DNA from: Chitinophaga polysaccharea
Lineage (GTDB): Bacteria > Bacteroidota > Bacteroidia > Chitinophagales > Chitinophagaceae
Direction: 5' to 3'
Length of the DNA stretch: 64,000 nt
NCBI RefSeq assembly: GCF_902150045.1
Contig: NZ_CABFVU010000001.1
Location: forward strand, 1,364,001-1,428,000
Shown: positions 18,032 to 26,024 of the stretch, in pieces
Position numbering within the stretch: position 1 is the first letter of the stretch
Layout of the letters: each line of letters starts with the position of its first letter
Notes under the pieces: model-generated
Seen by the model: the letters and a program-made list of their open reading frames with translations, nothing else
Told to the model about the DNA's origin: nothing
Databases searched by the model: none
Translations under genes and position numbers: made by a program

Positions 18032-19582
18032 TTAGTTAGCAGGAGCTAAGTCAACAGTGCCAGACTCACCAGGAGTGTTTTGTTTGATGAAACGACCGCG
18101 GTCGATACCTTGTTTATCAGCCAGGTAGTCGATTACTGAATCAACACGACGGCTGCTCAGGTCAACACCACCTTTCTTACCTTTAGCACCTGCGTGACCT
18201 GTTACCAGAACGTTGCAGGAAGGGTTAGATTTCAGGGTAGCTGCTACAGAAGCCAGGATAGCTTCCTGATCGTTACCAATTTTGGTAGAAGAGCCTTTGA
18301 AAGAAACGCTAGGCAGAACCAGTGTAGAGCAAGATTGTTCAACACGGTTTTTGCAGCATTCTGGATCTGGGCATTTACCAACACCATCAGCGTCAACTGG
18401 CTGGCAGTAAGTTGGAGTGATCAGCTGTTTGTCTTTGTAATCAGGAACACCGTCACCATCAGTATCTTTAGCAACACCGTGAACATCAACTGGTGCACCT
18501 GCTGGAGTGTTAGGTTCGCGATCGAACTGATCAGTTACGCCATCGCCATCAGCATCAGGCAGAACCGGAGCTGGGAGCTTCATGTGACGTGGGTTGCTCA
18601 GCTCGCTGTAAGCGTATTCCAGTGGGTTGATCCACCATAATGGCTGTACGCGTTTAGCTGGGTTACCCAGGTTGAAGTTCAGACGAAGGCTGGTGTAAGA
18701 ATAGAAGTCCTTGGTAGAACCGCCCGGACCAGGATATCCATCCAGGTAAGCGTCAAACGGCATAGTAACTTTCTCTTCAATACCAATATTGAAACGTTTA
18801 GAAACTTTAAACGCCACACCAGTACCGAGATCCAGTGCATGACGGAGCAGCTGGTTGTCATCGTTACGGCCGATGGAAACTCTGTTACCCTGAGAAGGAG
18901 CGTTCTGCTCGTATTTGTCATCTCTCAGATTCTTGATCTGTTTTCTGATATCGCTGCGTTTTGCACCGAAATTAATGCTGGAATAGTCATAACCATTTCC
19001 GTTTGCATCCAATGCGTCAACGTCAACGTCTGCCATTACAATAGAGTAACCAGCCAGTAAATACCAGTTAACTTTAGGTTCTGCTCTGTAGAACAGGATG
19101 TTGCTCAGGGAAGCGATCACATCCAAAGACAGTTGATGGTTCTGGGATTTGTAGTTAGGAACGATCATACCGCCGTTTAAAGCAGCTGTCTTAGCCCATG
19201 GGTTGATACCACCAGCAGGCATGTTTGGACGCAGTTTGTAGTCCTGACCCTTATCGATAGAACCGATGTACTCAGCTCTCAGGGAGAAAGTATGTCCCAA
19301 TGCTTTTCTCAGGGAGATACCGCCACCAAAACCTGGTTGAGGAGGAACAGTTCCGCTGATCAGGTGTAAACCACCACTAAAACCCAGTTCCCACATATCT
19401 CTCGGTTTAGCCGGGAAATTTGATTGGTGGTTCGTGAAGTTATTTTGCTGTACCATACGCTTGCTAGACACTTTGGTGCTATCCAGAGCATCGTAGCCGG
19501 TTGGTTGAACCTGTGCAAAACTAGTAGATGCTGATAGTAAACCCACAGCGCCTGCCAGTAATAAGTACTTTTTGCTTGCCAT
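18032..19582 (-). CDS. OmpA-family outer membrane protein with thrombospondin type 3-like repeats
   Basis: Predicted outer membrane protein of 516 aa linking the outer membrane to peptidoglycan. It has a signal peptide (residues 1-23, ending SFA-Q), an N-terminal region of alternating aromatic strands fitting an eight-strand beta-barrel (about 60-330), and acidic calcium-binding repeats DADGDGVTDQFD and DTDGDGVPDYKD at about 350-385. A cysteine-rich stretch (CPDPECC) follows. The C-terminal OmpA domain contains VLVTGHAGAKGKKGG and DLSSRRVDSVIDYL. This layout is common in Bacteroidota. The near-perfect promoter and the smooth codon use suggest high expression. The barrel call is from pattern, not modelling. 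Confidence 0.88.
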   Translation of the reverse strand: MASKKYLLLAGAVGLLSASTSFAQVQPTGYDALDSTKVSSKRMVQQNNFTNHQSNFPAKPRDMWELGFSGGLHLISGTVPPQPGFGGGISLRKALGHTFSLRAEYIGSIDKGQDYKLRPNMPAGGINPWAKTAALNGGMIVPNYKSQNHQLSLDVIASLSNILFYRAEPKVNWYLLAGYSIVMADVDVDALDANGNGYDYSSINFGAKRSDIRKQIKNLRDDKYEQNAPSQGNRVSIGRNDDNQLLRHALDLGTGVAFKVSKRFNIGIEEKVTMPFDAYLDGYPGPGGSTKDFYSYTSLRLNFNLGNPAKRVQPLWWINPLEYAYSELSNPRHMKLPAPVLPDADGDGVTDQFDREPNTPAGAPVDVHGVAKDTDGDGVPDYKDKQLITPTYCQPVDADGVGKCPDPECCKNRVEQSCSTLVLPSVSFKGSSTKIGNDQEAILASVAATLKSNPSCNVLVTGHAGAKGKKGGVDLSSRRVDSVIDYLADKQGIDRGRFIKQNTPGESGTVDLAPAN

Positions 19583-19640
19583 AATTGTTTTTTTTATTAA
19601 AAACTGTTAAAAATTTACTAATAACCCGTTTTTTACCTAG

Positions 19641-19671
19641 CAAAGGTAAATATCATAAATGAATATACAAA
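19641..19671 (-). promoter_or_regulatory. Promoter of the OmpA-family gene
   Basis: Exact match to the Bacteroidota consensus on the minus strand: TTTG (19668-19671), a 19-bp spacer, then TACCTTTG (19641-19648). Transcription should begin near 19634, giving a 5' leader of about 50 nt. Confidence 0.85.
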
Positions 19672-19773
19672 TTTTTCTTGCAATATTATTTTCATTGATA
19701 AGTCCCTCAAAATTAGAGCTTAAATGAAAGTATTTATATACCTTAAATCCAGTTAAGTTAAGGATATGTATAT

Positions 19774-19809
19774 CTCCTGTTAAAGGATTCCTTAACTCCT
19801 GTTAAAGGA
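19774..19809. repeat. Paired operator-like direct repeats
   Basis: The 14-mer CTCCTGTTAAAGGA occurs at 19774-19787 and again at 19796-19809, 22 bp start to start (about two helical turns). Each copy is itself partly palindromic (TCCT..AGGA), with CCTTAAC between them. This is what tandem binding sites for a dimeric regulator look like. The regulator and the target promoter are unknown. Confidence 0.55.
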
Positions 19810-19895
19810 ATGTTATACTCACTATACAAATTAGAGGCCAAAATGTTAAAATATGATTTATAAAAGCTAGCTTAGCAATCCTTTTTATTTAATTC

Positions 19896-20861
19896 ATGGA
19901 CGATATTAAACACCTGATAGGTAAAGAATTACAGGATTTTGAAAGTAAATTTGCAGATTCAGTAAAAAGTCATGTGCCATTACTGGACCGGATCATGCAT
20001 TATATTGTAAAACGCAAGGGAAAGCAGATCAGGCCCATGTTTGTTTTATTATCCGCAAAACTTTTCAGCGATAATATCCAGGAAAGCACTTACCGCGCAG
20101 CGGCGCTGGTGGAACTGCTCCATACTGCCACGCTGGTGCACGATGATGTAGTGGATGACGCCAACGAACGCCGCGGCCTTTTTTCTATTAATGCCCTCTG
20201 GAAAAATAAAATTGCTGTTCTGGTAGGCGACTACCTCCTGTCAAAAGGGCTGCTGCTATCCCTCAACAACAACGATTTCCGGACCTTACAGATATTATCG
20301 GAAGCCGTAAAAGAAATGAGTGAAGGTGAGCTGTTGCAGATTGAAAAAACCAGGAAACTTAATATTAAGGAAGATATTTACTTCGAGATCATTCGCCGCA
20401 AAACAGCTTCATTACTGGCTTCCGCCTGCGCTGCAGGCGCATGGAGCAGCAGCAACGACGATCATACCACGGAACAAATGCGCCTTTTCGGCGAAAAAGT
20501 AGGCATCGCCTTCCAGATTAAGGATGACCTGTTCGACTACGGCTCCGCCAAAATCGGGAAACCAACCGGCATCGATATCCGTGAAAAAAAAATGACCCTC
20601 CCCCTGATCTATACCCTGGAACACGCTTCTACCGAAATAAGAAGAAAGATTATTAATATAGTAAAAAATCACAATACAGAGAAAGACCGCGTGGAAGAAG
20701 TGATCCGCCTGGTAAAAGCATCTGGCGGTATTGATTACACCAGGCAGAAAATGTTTGAATACCGGGACGAAGCCCTTGCCATCTTAAATAGATTTCCTGA
20801 AAACGCGGTTAGGAACGGGTTGGAATCCCTGGTGCGATTTACAACCGACAGAACATTTTAG
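19896..20861 (+). CDS. ispB: Polyprenyl diphosphate synthase (octaprenyl/nonaprenyl type)
   Basis: Trans-prenyl chain elongating enzyme that makes the long prenyl diphosphate for the menaquinone side chain. The first aspartate-rich motif is HDDVVDDANERR, followed by GDYLLSKGL; the second aspartate motif is FQIKDDLFDYG with KPTGIDIREKK just after. The 321-aa length is normal. Exact product length cannot be read from sequence; the ispB symbol is by resemblance to octaprenyl synthases. The next gene on the same strand is recJ, 63 bp downstream. Confidence 0.9.
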   Translation: MDDIKHLIGKELQDFESKFADSVKSHVPLLDRIMHYIVKRKGKQIRPMFVLLSAKLFSDNIQESTYRAAALVELLHTATLVHDDVVDDANERRGLFSINALWKNKIAVLVGDYLLSKGLLLSLNNNDFRTLQILSEAVKEMSEGELLQIEKTRKLNIKEDIYFEIIRRKTASLLASACAAGAWSSSNDDHTTEQMRLFGEKVGIAFQIKDDLFDYGSAKIGKPTGIDIREKKMTLPLIYTLEHASTEIRRKIINIVKNHNTEKDRVEEVIRLVKASGGIDYTRQKMFEYRDEALAILNRFPENAVRNGLESLVRFTTDRTF

Positions 20862-20924
20862 TAAGAATAAAAAATAATGTAATATGCGGAAGAAGCGTAA
20901 AGCTTAGGCCTTTAAAATATAATA

Positions 20925-22637
20925 ATGCAAAAACGCTGGACGGTAAAGGCATATCAACCAAATCAGGAACAGTTACTACAGTCATCATTACGCATACATC
21001 CGTTGTTATGCCGGTTACTGGTGCAACGCAATGTAACCAACTATGAGGCTGCCCGGCAATTTTTCCGCCCTACACTGGAAGACCTTCATGATCCCTGGCA
21101 GATGAAAGATATGGATAAAGCCATTTCCAGAATTGAACTGGCTTTTTTCCAGCACGAAAAAATATTGGTCTATGGAGATTATGATGTAGACGGCACCACC
21201 GCAGTTGCCACTGTATACGCCTTTCTGCAAAAGCTCTACACCAATATTGAATTTTATATTCCACATCGTTACCGCGAGGGATACGGTATTTCCATGCAGG
21301 GTATTGAATATGCCAGGGACAATGATTTCAGCCTGATCATTGCGCTCGACTGTGGCATCAAATCGGTGGAACATATCAGCATGGCAAAAGAATGGGGCAT
21401 CGACTTTATCATCTGTGATCACCATTTGCCCGATGCTGTACTGCCTCCTGCTGTGGCCATCCTGAACCCGAAGCAGCACGACTGCCCCTATCCCTATAAA
21501 GAACTTAGCGGATGCGGGATTGGTTACAAACTGATTTCTGCTTTTGCACAAAAAAGAGGCCTTCCCCAATCGGAAGCCAATAAATTCCTGGACCTGGTTG
21601 CTACCAGTATTGCAGCCGACATTGTTCCAATGACCGGGGAAAACAGGATACTGGCCTTTCATGGTCTTGTAAAAGTAAATGAAGATCCGCTACCCGGTAT
21701 TAAAGCACTGATCACCCTCAGCGCACTGAAAGAAAAATTAACTATTGCCAACCTGGTATTTGTTATCGCACCGCGTGTAAACGCTGCCGGCAGAATGGAT
21801 GATGCCCGGAAAGCAGTTAATCTCTTTATCGAAAATGATGTGGAGAAAGCCGCTGCCATTGCAGCTGTGCTTCATTCGGATAATTTCGACAGGAAAGAAA
21901 TTGACAGCACCATTACCCAGGAAGCAATTGTACTGCTACAAAATGATGCAGACATTGCCCGCAGGAAATCAACCGTGCTTTACCAGGCACACTGGCACAA
22001 AGGCGTGGTAGGCATTGTGGCTTCCCGGCTGATCGATAAGTACTATTACCGTCCCACCATTATCCTAACCCAATCGAATGATAAGGTTGCAGGATCCGCC
22101 CGTTCTGTAATGGGCTTCAACGTTTATGAGGCAATTCACCAGTGTAAAGATCTCCTTGAAAACTATGGAGGGCATTTTTACGCAGCAGGGATGACACTTA
22201 AAACGGAAAATGTAAAAGCATTCCAGGAACGTTTCGAAGAAGTGGTGGCACGAACCATCCACCCGGATCAGCTGGTACCGGAAATTGTAATTGATACCGA
22301 AATCCAGTTCCAGGAGATCACACCTGCATTTTATAATATTCTCCGGCAATTTGAGCCATTGGGACCGGAAAACCTCCGTCCTGTTTTTCTTGCCAGGAAC
22401 CTGGTGGATAACGGCTATTCGAAGATTGTAAAAGATGACCATATCAAATTTTCTGTAAAACAGGGAAGATATGGTCCAACTATGTCGGGGATCGGCTTTT
22501 ATATGGCAGATAAATTCCCCTTAATGGCAGGAAAAAAACCGTTTGATATGGTATTTACTCTCGATGAAAATGAATGGAACGGACAAACCTCCCTCCAGTT
22601 AAAAGTGATTGATATCAGAACCTCTTCAAATAATTGA
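20925..22637 (+). CDS. recJ: Single-stranded-DNA-specific exonuclease RecJ
   Basis: 5'-3' exonuclease on single-stranded DNA used in recombination and mismatch repair. The DHH phosphoesterase domain shows DYDVDGTTAVATVY (motif I), ALDCGIKSV and ICDHHLPDA (the DHH motif). The DHHA1 domain carries APRVNAAGRMDDAR and GGHFYAAGMTL. The C-terminal OB-fold region ends in QLKVIDIRTS. The 570-aa length is typical. What follows the stop is an interrupted hairpin and then IS DNA, so its normal terminator may have been disturbed. Confidence 0.96.
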   Translation: MQKRWTVKAYQPNQEQLLQSSLRIHPLLCRLLVQRNVTNYEAARQFFRPTLEDLHDPWQMKDMDKAISRIELAFFQHEKILVYGDYDVDGTTAVATVYAFLQKLYTNIEFYIPHRYREGYGISMQGIEYARDNDFSLIIALDCGIKSVEHISMAKEWGIDFIICDHHLPDAVLPPAVAILNPKQHDCPYPYKELSGCGIGYKLISAFAQKRGLPQSEANKFLDLVATSIAADIVPMTGENRILAFHGLVKVNEDPLPGIKALITLSALKEKLTIANLVFVIAPRVNAAGRMDDARKAVNLFIENDVEKAAAIAAVLHSDNFDRKEIDSTITQEAIVLLQNDADIARRKSTVLYQAHWHKGVVGIVASRLIDKYYYRPTIILTQSNDKVAGSARSVMGFNVYEAIHQCKDLLENYGGHFYAAGMTLKTENVKAFQERFEEVVARTIHPDQLVPEIVIDTEIQFQEITPAFYNILRQFEPLGPENLRPVFLARNLVDNGYSKIVKDDHIKFSVKQGRYGPTMSGIGFYMADKFPLMAGKKPFDMVFTLDENEWNGQTSLQLKVIDIRTSSNN

Positions 22638-22644
22638 TAAAAGG

Positions 22645-22668
22645 AAGAAGCTGTCTCAAATATGAGAC
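22645..22668 (+). repeat. Hairpin A at the recJ/IS256 junction
   Basis: AAGAAGCTGTCTCA (22645-22658), then AATA, then TGAGAC (22663-22668): only the inner 6 bp of the stem pair, because the expected outer right arm is missing. The left arm matches the right arm of hairpin C (26003 onward) in inverted orientation over 14 bp. This fits a terminator cut by insertion of the IS256-like element, or a piece of an IS end. Confidence 0.5.
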
Positions 22669-23617
22669 TGTAAAATGAACTGTGTCAAAGGTTAAAAATA
22701 ATTTCAGACCTTTAATACAGTTTATTTTTTATGAGCAAAGAGAACTTCAACTACGATGCCTTAAAGAAGAAGGCTTTAGAACAGTTTCGTTCTGGTAAAT
22801 CCTTATTTGGTAAGGATGGCGCGTTTGCCCCTCTCCTCAAAGAGTTCCTGGAAGCGGCTATGGAAGGAGAGCTGGAGGAACATTTGGATGATGAAAAGCG
22901 GGATAACGGCAATCGTAAAAACGGGCGCACCTCAAAACGTCTCAAAACCGCAGAAGGGACAATAGATCTTGAGACTCCCCGTGATCGCACCACCACTTTC
23001 GAGCCCTCAATAGTTAAAAAAAGGGAAACTATTCTGACTGAGAGTCTGGAGCATAAAATAATTGGCATGTACGGCCATGGCATGAGCTTTCGTGATATTT
23101 CAGCTCACATAAAAGATATGTATGATACAGATATATCAGCCAGTACTCTATCAACCATTACAGATAAGGTTATACCGCTGGTAAAGGACTGGCAAAACAG
23201 GCCACTGGAGCAGGTCTACTGCATTGTCTGGCTGGATGCCATGTATTATAAGGTTAAGGATGAAGGTAAGGTAGTGAACCGCTGTGTATACAATATTTTA
23301 GGTATTAACCCTGAAGGCCGTAAGGATCTGCTGGGTATGTATGTATCAGAAAGTGAAGGGGCCAACTTCTGGCTGGGTGTATTAAGTAATTTACAACAAC
23401 GTGGCGTTTCTGATATATTGATAGCTTGTATCGATAACCTGAAAGGCTTTGCAGAGGCTATTTCTAGCATTTATCCTAAAACGGAAGTCCAAAGCTGTGT
23501 AGTTCACCAGATTCGTAATTCTCTAAAATATGTAGCCAGTAAAGATCAGAAGGCTTTTATGGCTGATCTTAAACCCGTTTACCAGGCTGGATCCAACGAA
23601 ATGGAGGCCTCTGAAAT
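22669..23617 (+). mobile_element. IS256-family insertion sequence remnant
   Basis: The left end lies just after the broken hairpin at about 22668; the right end is lost, because the transposase stops matching its family near 23610. No right terminal repeat could be found. Both boundaries are estimates. Confidence 0.6.
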
Positions 23618-23630
23618 TCTATGGACGTGA
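22731..23630 (+). pseudogene. IS256-family transposase, 3' truncated
   Basis: The product resembles IS256-family (Transposase_mut) enzymes from its start: LKEFLEAAMEGELEEHL, the GRTSKRLKTAEGTIDLETPRDR segment and YGHGMSFRDISAHI. The first catalytic Asp lies in IVWLDAMYYKV and the second in ACIDNLKGFAEAI. The reading frame ends at 299 aa, while intact members have about 400. The C-terminal part, which in this family holds the catalytic Glu and the YTTNAIE-type motif, is absent. The last few codons look like unrelated DNA. It should be inactive by itself. Confidence 0.88.
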
Positions 23631-23671
23631 CTGTTAGATATGGCAGTAATGATTTATATTGTGAAAATTAA
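23618..23671 (+). other. Possible 3' end remnant of a lost gene
   Basis: Just after the truncated transposase, in another frame, a short open stretch encodes SMDVTVRYGSNDLYCEN and stops (TAA 23669-23671), 13 bp before the 175-aa gene start. It could be the tail of a gene whose front was removed by the IS256 event, or chance. Too short to identify. Confidence 0.25.
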
Positions 23672-23684
23672 AAGGAGCATATCA

Positions 23685-24212
23685 ATGCTAGCATTCCACA
23701 ACTTAGGAATAGGGAAACTCCGGCTAGGGTCTGATTTAAGCAGCCTGGGATCAGTAGCACCATTTGGTAAAAGTGACGCTGAATATTTTATTCCTGCTCC
23801 CGACGCACAATCCTGGTATCGGTACATTGACGATGACCTTGTGATATGGGGCAACGGAAAATCATTTAATCCCAGGTCGATATACTTAGGTGTAGATGAA
23901 CGTAAACAACTGGTAAAGATCTCAATATTTCCAGAACCCGGTACTTCTGTTAAAGTGGAAGGCATTATTAATGAGGTATACGAACAGACTGGAATGTTAG
24001 GGGATGGAGGAATCAGGGGTTTATTAGGCAGTAACGGCGCGGATTTTAAAATTTGGGCACCAAGTGATAGAAAAATCATGGTCACCTTTTTTAATCCGGC
24101 ATCTAACTACCTAGGCCCCCCGGTAATCAATATGTTTTTTGCCACCGTCGCGGAGGCATCCAGAAAGCAGAATCTAATCTACCGGTCATGGAAGTTTCTG
24201 GACAGACAGTAA
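23685..24212 (+). CDS. Orphan 175-aa protein in IS island (unknown function)
   Basis: I do not recognise this family. The start at 23685 is chosen because an AAAGGAG site ends 7 nt before that ATG, an unusually good Shine-Dalgarno for this genome; the frame is open further upstream to 23640. The soluble, roughly neutral protein begins MLAFHNLGIGKLRLGS and has an aromatic-rich middle (WYRYIDDDLVIWGNGKSF) and no signal peptide or membrane segment. It ends WKFLDRQ and is followed 19 bp later by a hairpin terminator. It lies between a broken and an intact transposase. Size, isolation and context are compatible with an immunity-type protein left behind by a lost toxin gene, but that is only a guess. 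Confidence 0.55.
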   Translation: MLAFHNLGIGKLRLGSDLSSLGSVAPFGKSDAEYFIPAPDAQSWYRYIDDDLVIWGNGKSFNPRSIYLGVDERKQLVKISIFPEPGTSVKVEGIINEVYEQTGMLGDGGIRGLLGSNGADFKIWAPSDRKIMVTFFNPASNYLGPPVINMFFATVAEASRKQNLIYRSWKFLDRQ

Positions 24213-24230
24213 CATTCCGTCATAAATCCT

Positions 24231-24274
24231 TAAAAAGAGGCTGTATCATAAATAAATGATGCAGCCTTTTTTTA
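24231..24274 (+). terminator. Hairpin B: terminator of the orphan gene and likely left end of the IS1182 element
   Basis: Arms 24231-24249 and 24256-24274 (core AGGCTGTATCAT/ATGATGCAGCCT, one wobble) followed by seven T. The sequence GGCTGTATCATAAATA (24239-24254) matches AGCTGTCTCATAAATA read inward from the other flank (25997-26012) at 14 of 16 positions, as terminal inverted repeats would. Confidence 0.65.
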
Positions 24275-24368
24275 TTTACTAATTAGGGTCCATTTATCCA
24301 CGTTGGTGGTTGATAAATATTTTGATTTTGGGGTATTTGCAGCCAAAATGATTGCCTATTTTTAATTT

Positions 24369-25916
24369 ATGGCAAGAGGAAAATCATTAGTAGTGTCCTT
24401 TAAGAGCAATCACCAGTATCAGGGAATGCTCCTACCTCCTGATTTAAGTGAGCTGGTGGCTCAAAATCACCCTGTACGGGTAGTCAGCGATATTCTGGAC
24501 AAAGTAGACATTGGGCAGTTAATGCAGCAGTATAAACCAGGAGGGGCAAGTAACTATCATCCCCGAATGTTGCTGAAGGTACTGGTTTTTGCATATATAA
24601 ATAATATATATAGTAGTCGCAAGATAGAGGAAGCCCTTCATCAGAATATCAACTTTATGTGGTTAAGTGGCATGAGTAAGCCCGATCACAATACAATTAA
24701 CCGATTCCGGGGCCAACGTCTTCAAAAAACCTTGCAACCTATCTTTACGCAGGTAGTATTACTATTATGTGAAGAAGGAGTTTTGAGTTTGAAAGAACTT
24801 TACACCGACGGCACAAAAATAGAAGCCAATGCAAACAGATACACTTTTGTATGGGGCAATTCCATAAAAAACAACAAGGCAAAAATGCAGCAGCAGCTGA
24901 ATGAATTATGGCAATACGCTCAATCTATTGCTGCTGCCGAGTTAGATGACGATCACGATCCATCGGGCTTTGATAAAATTGCCAGTGAAAAAATTGAGCA
25001 AACAATAGCCACGATAAATGAGGCATTAAAAGACAAACCAATAGATAAAAAAATAAGGCAGAGATTAAACTATGCTAAGAAAAATTGGCCTTCTGCACTA
25101 GCGCGTTATGCCGAACAGGAAAACATAATGGGGGATGACAGAAGCAGCTATAGCAAAACAGATGAAGATGCCACTTTTATGCGAATGAAGGAAGATCATA
25201 TGAAAAACGGACAATTAAAACCAGCATATAACCTACAGATAAGCACTAATAACCAATACATTGTCAATTACAGTCTTCATCAGAATACCACTGATACCAA
25301 TACCCTGCAGGGGCATCTGAATATATTTAGACGCCAGTATGGGAAAATGCCTTCCAATATCACGGCTGATGCAGGATACGGAAGTGAACAAAACTACGAA
25401 TGGCTTGAAAAAAAACGTATTACGGCCTATGTAAAGTATAATCATTTTGACCGTGATCAACATGGAAATAGCCGGAATAAAAACCCATATAGGACAGATA
25501 AACTTACCTATGATCAGGAAAAAGACAAATATATCTGTCCGTCTGGGAAAACGATGAAAAATATTGGTAGTCACCAGCATCTTACTAAGGCTGGCTTTAA
25601 GCAAACCATCACCAGGTATAAAGCTGGAAAATGTAATGGATGTCCATTACGGAGTGATTGCCATGGGCAAAAAGGGAATCGAATAATCGAGGTAAATCAC
25701 AATTTAAACCGCTTAAAACGGCGAGCAGAAAAAAGGCTGAAAACCAAGCGGGGCATCGAAAAACGTAAGCAAAGATGCCATGACACCGAACCTGTTTTTG
25801 CTAATATCAAGCATAATCACCTATTTAAGCGATTTATGATGCGAGGGCTGGACAAAGTGAGTATTGAAGCCGGATTATTAGCATTAGCACATAATCTTCG
25901 TAAGAAGGCTGCTTAA
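24369..25916 (+). CDS. IS1182-family transposase, full length
   Basis: DDE transposase of 515 aa. The N-terminal DUF772-type region holds YHPRMLLKVLVFAYINN, SRKIEEALHQNINFMWLSG and KPDHNTINRFRG. The catalytic core shows ELYTDGTKIEANANRYTFVWG and ITADAGYGSEQNYEWL. The C-terminal region has the zinc-like CNGCPLRSDCHG and RGLDKVSIEAGLLALAHNLRK, all typical of IS1182 members. No frameshift or early stop is seen, so the gene may be active. The ATG is 95 bp after the left hairpin. Confidence 0.93.
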   Translation: MARGKSLVVSFKSNHQYQGMLLPPDLSELVAQNHPVRVVSDILDKVDIGQLMQQYKPGGASNYHPRMLLKVLVFAYINNIYSSRKIEEALHQNINFMWLSGMSKPDHNTINRFRGQRLQKTLQPIFTQVVLLLCEEGVLSLKELYTDGTKIEANANRYTFVWGNSIKNNKAKMQQQLNELWQYAQSIAAAELDDDHDPSGFDKIASEKIEQTIATINEALKDKPIDKKIRQRLNYAKKNWPSALARYAEQENIMGDDRSSYSKTDEDATFMRMKEDHMKNGQLKPAYNLQISTNNQYIVNYSLHQNTTDTNTLQGHLNIFRRQYGKMPSNITADAGYGSEQNYEWLEKKRITAYVKYNHFDRDQHGNSRNKNPYRTDKLTYDQEKDKYICPSGKTMKNIGSHQHLTKAGFKQTITRYKAGKCNGCPLRSDCHGQKGNRIIEVNHNLNRLKRRAEKRLKTKRGIEKRKQRCHDTEPVFANIKHNHLFKRFMMRGLDKVSIEAGLLALAHNLRKKAA

Positions 25917-25973
25917 AATGGCTGGCGAACCCTTGGTTTTTAATTTTCAAATCAAATTGACGGAAATATTATT

Positions 25974-26024
25974 ATAAACGAAAGAAGCTGCCTCAATATT
26001 TATGAGACAGCTTCTTTCGTTTAT
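25974..26024. terminator. Hairpin C: two-way terminator and likely right end of the IS1182 element
   Basis: Arms of 22 nt, 25974-25995 and 26003-26024, differ at a single position (C against A on the plus strand, a G-U pair on the minus-strand RNA) and enclose a 7-nt loop. The right arm reaches into the esterase stop codon, so it terminates that gene and also stops reading from the transposase side. Confidence 0.8.

Larger units (their letters stand above)
19583..19895. other. Divergent regulatory region between ompA-like gene and prenyl synthase
   Basis: The 313-bp gap carries no gene. The left part holds the ompA-like promoter (19641-19671); the middle holds a pair of 14-bp direct repeats (19774-19809) and nearby GTTAAGG/CCTTAAC words. 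The right part, next to the prenyl synthase, is AT-rich and lacks a clear TAnnTTTG box. Confidence 0.7.
24231..26024 (+). mobile_element. IS1182-family insertion sequence
   Basis: The element consists of one intact transposase gene between hairpins B and C, whose outer halves are imperfect inverted repeats of each other. Exact ends and any target duplication cannot be fixed from this sequence alone, and hairpin C may partly be host DNA. Confidence 0.6.
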
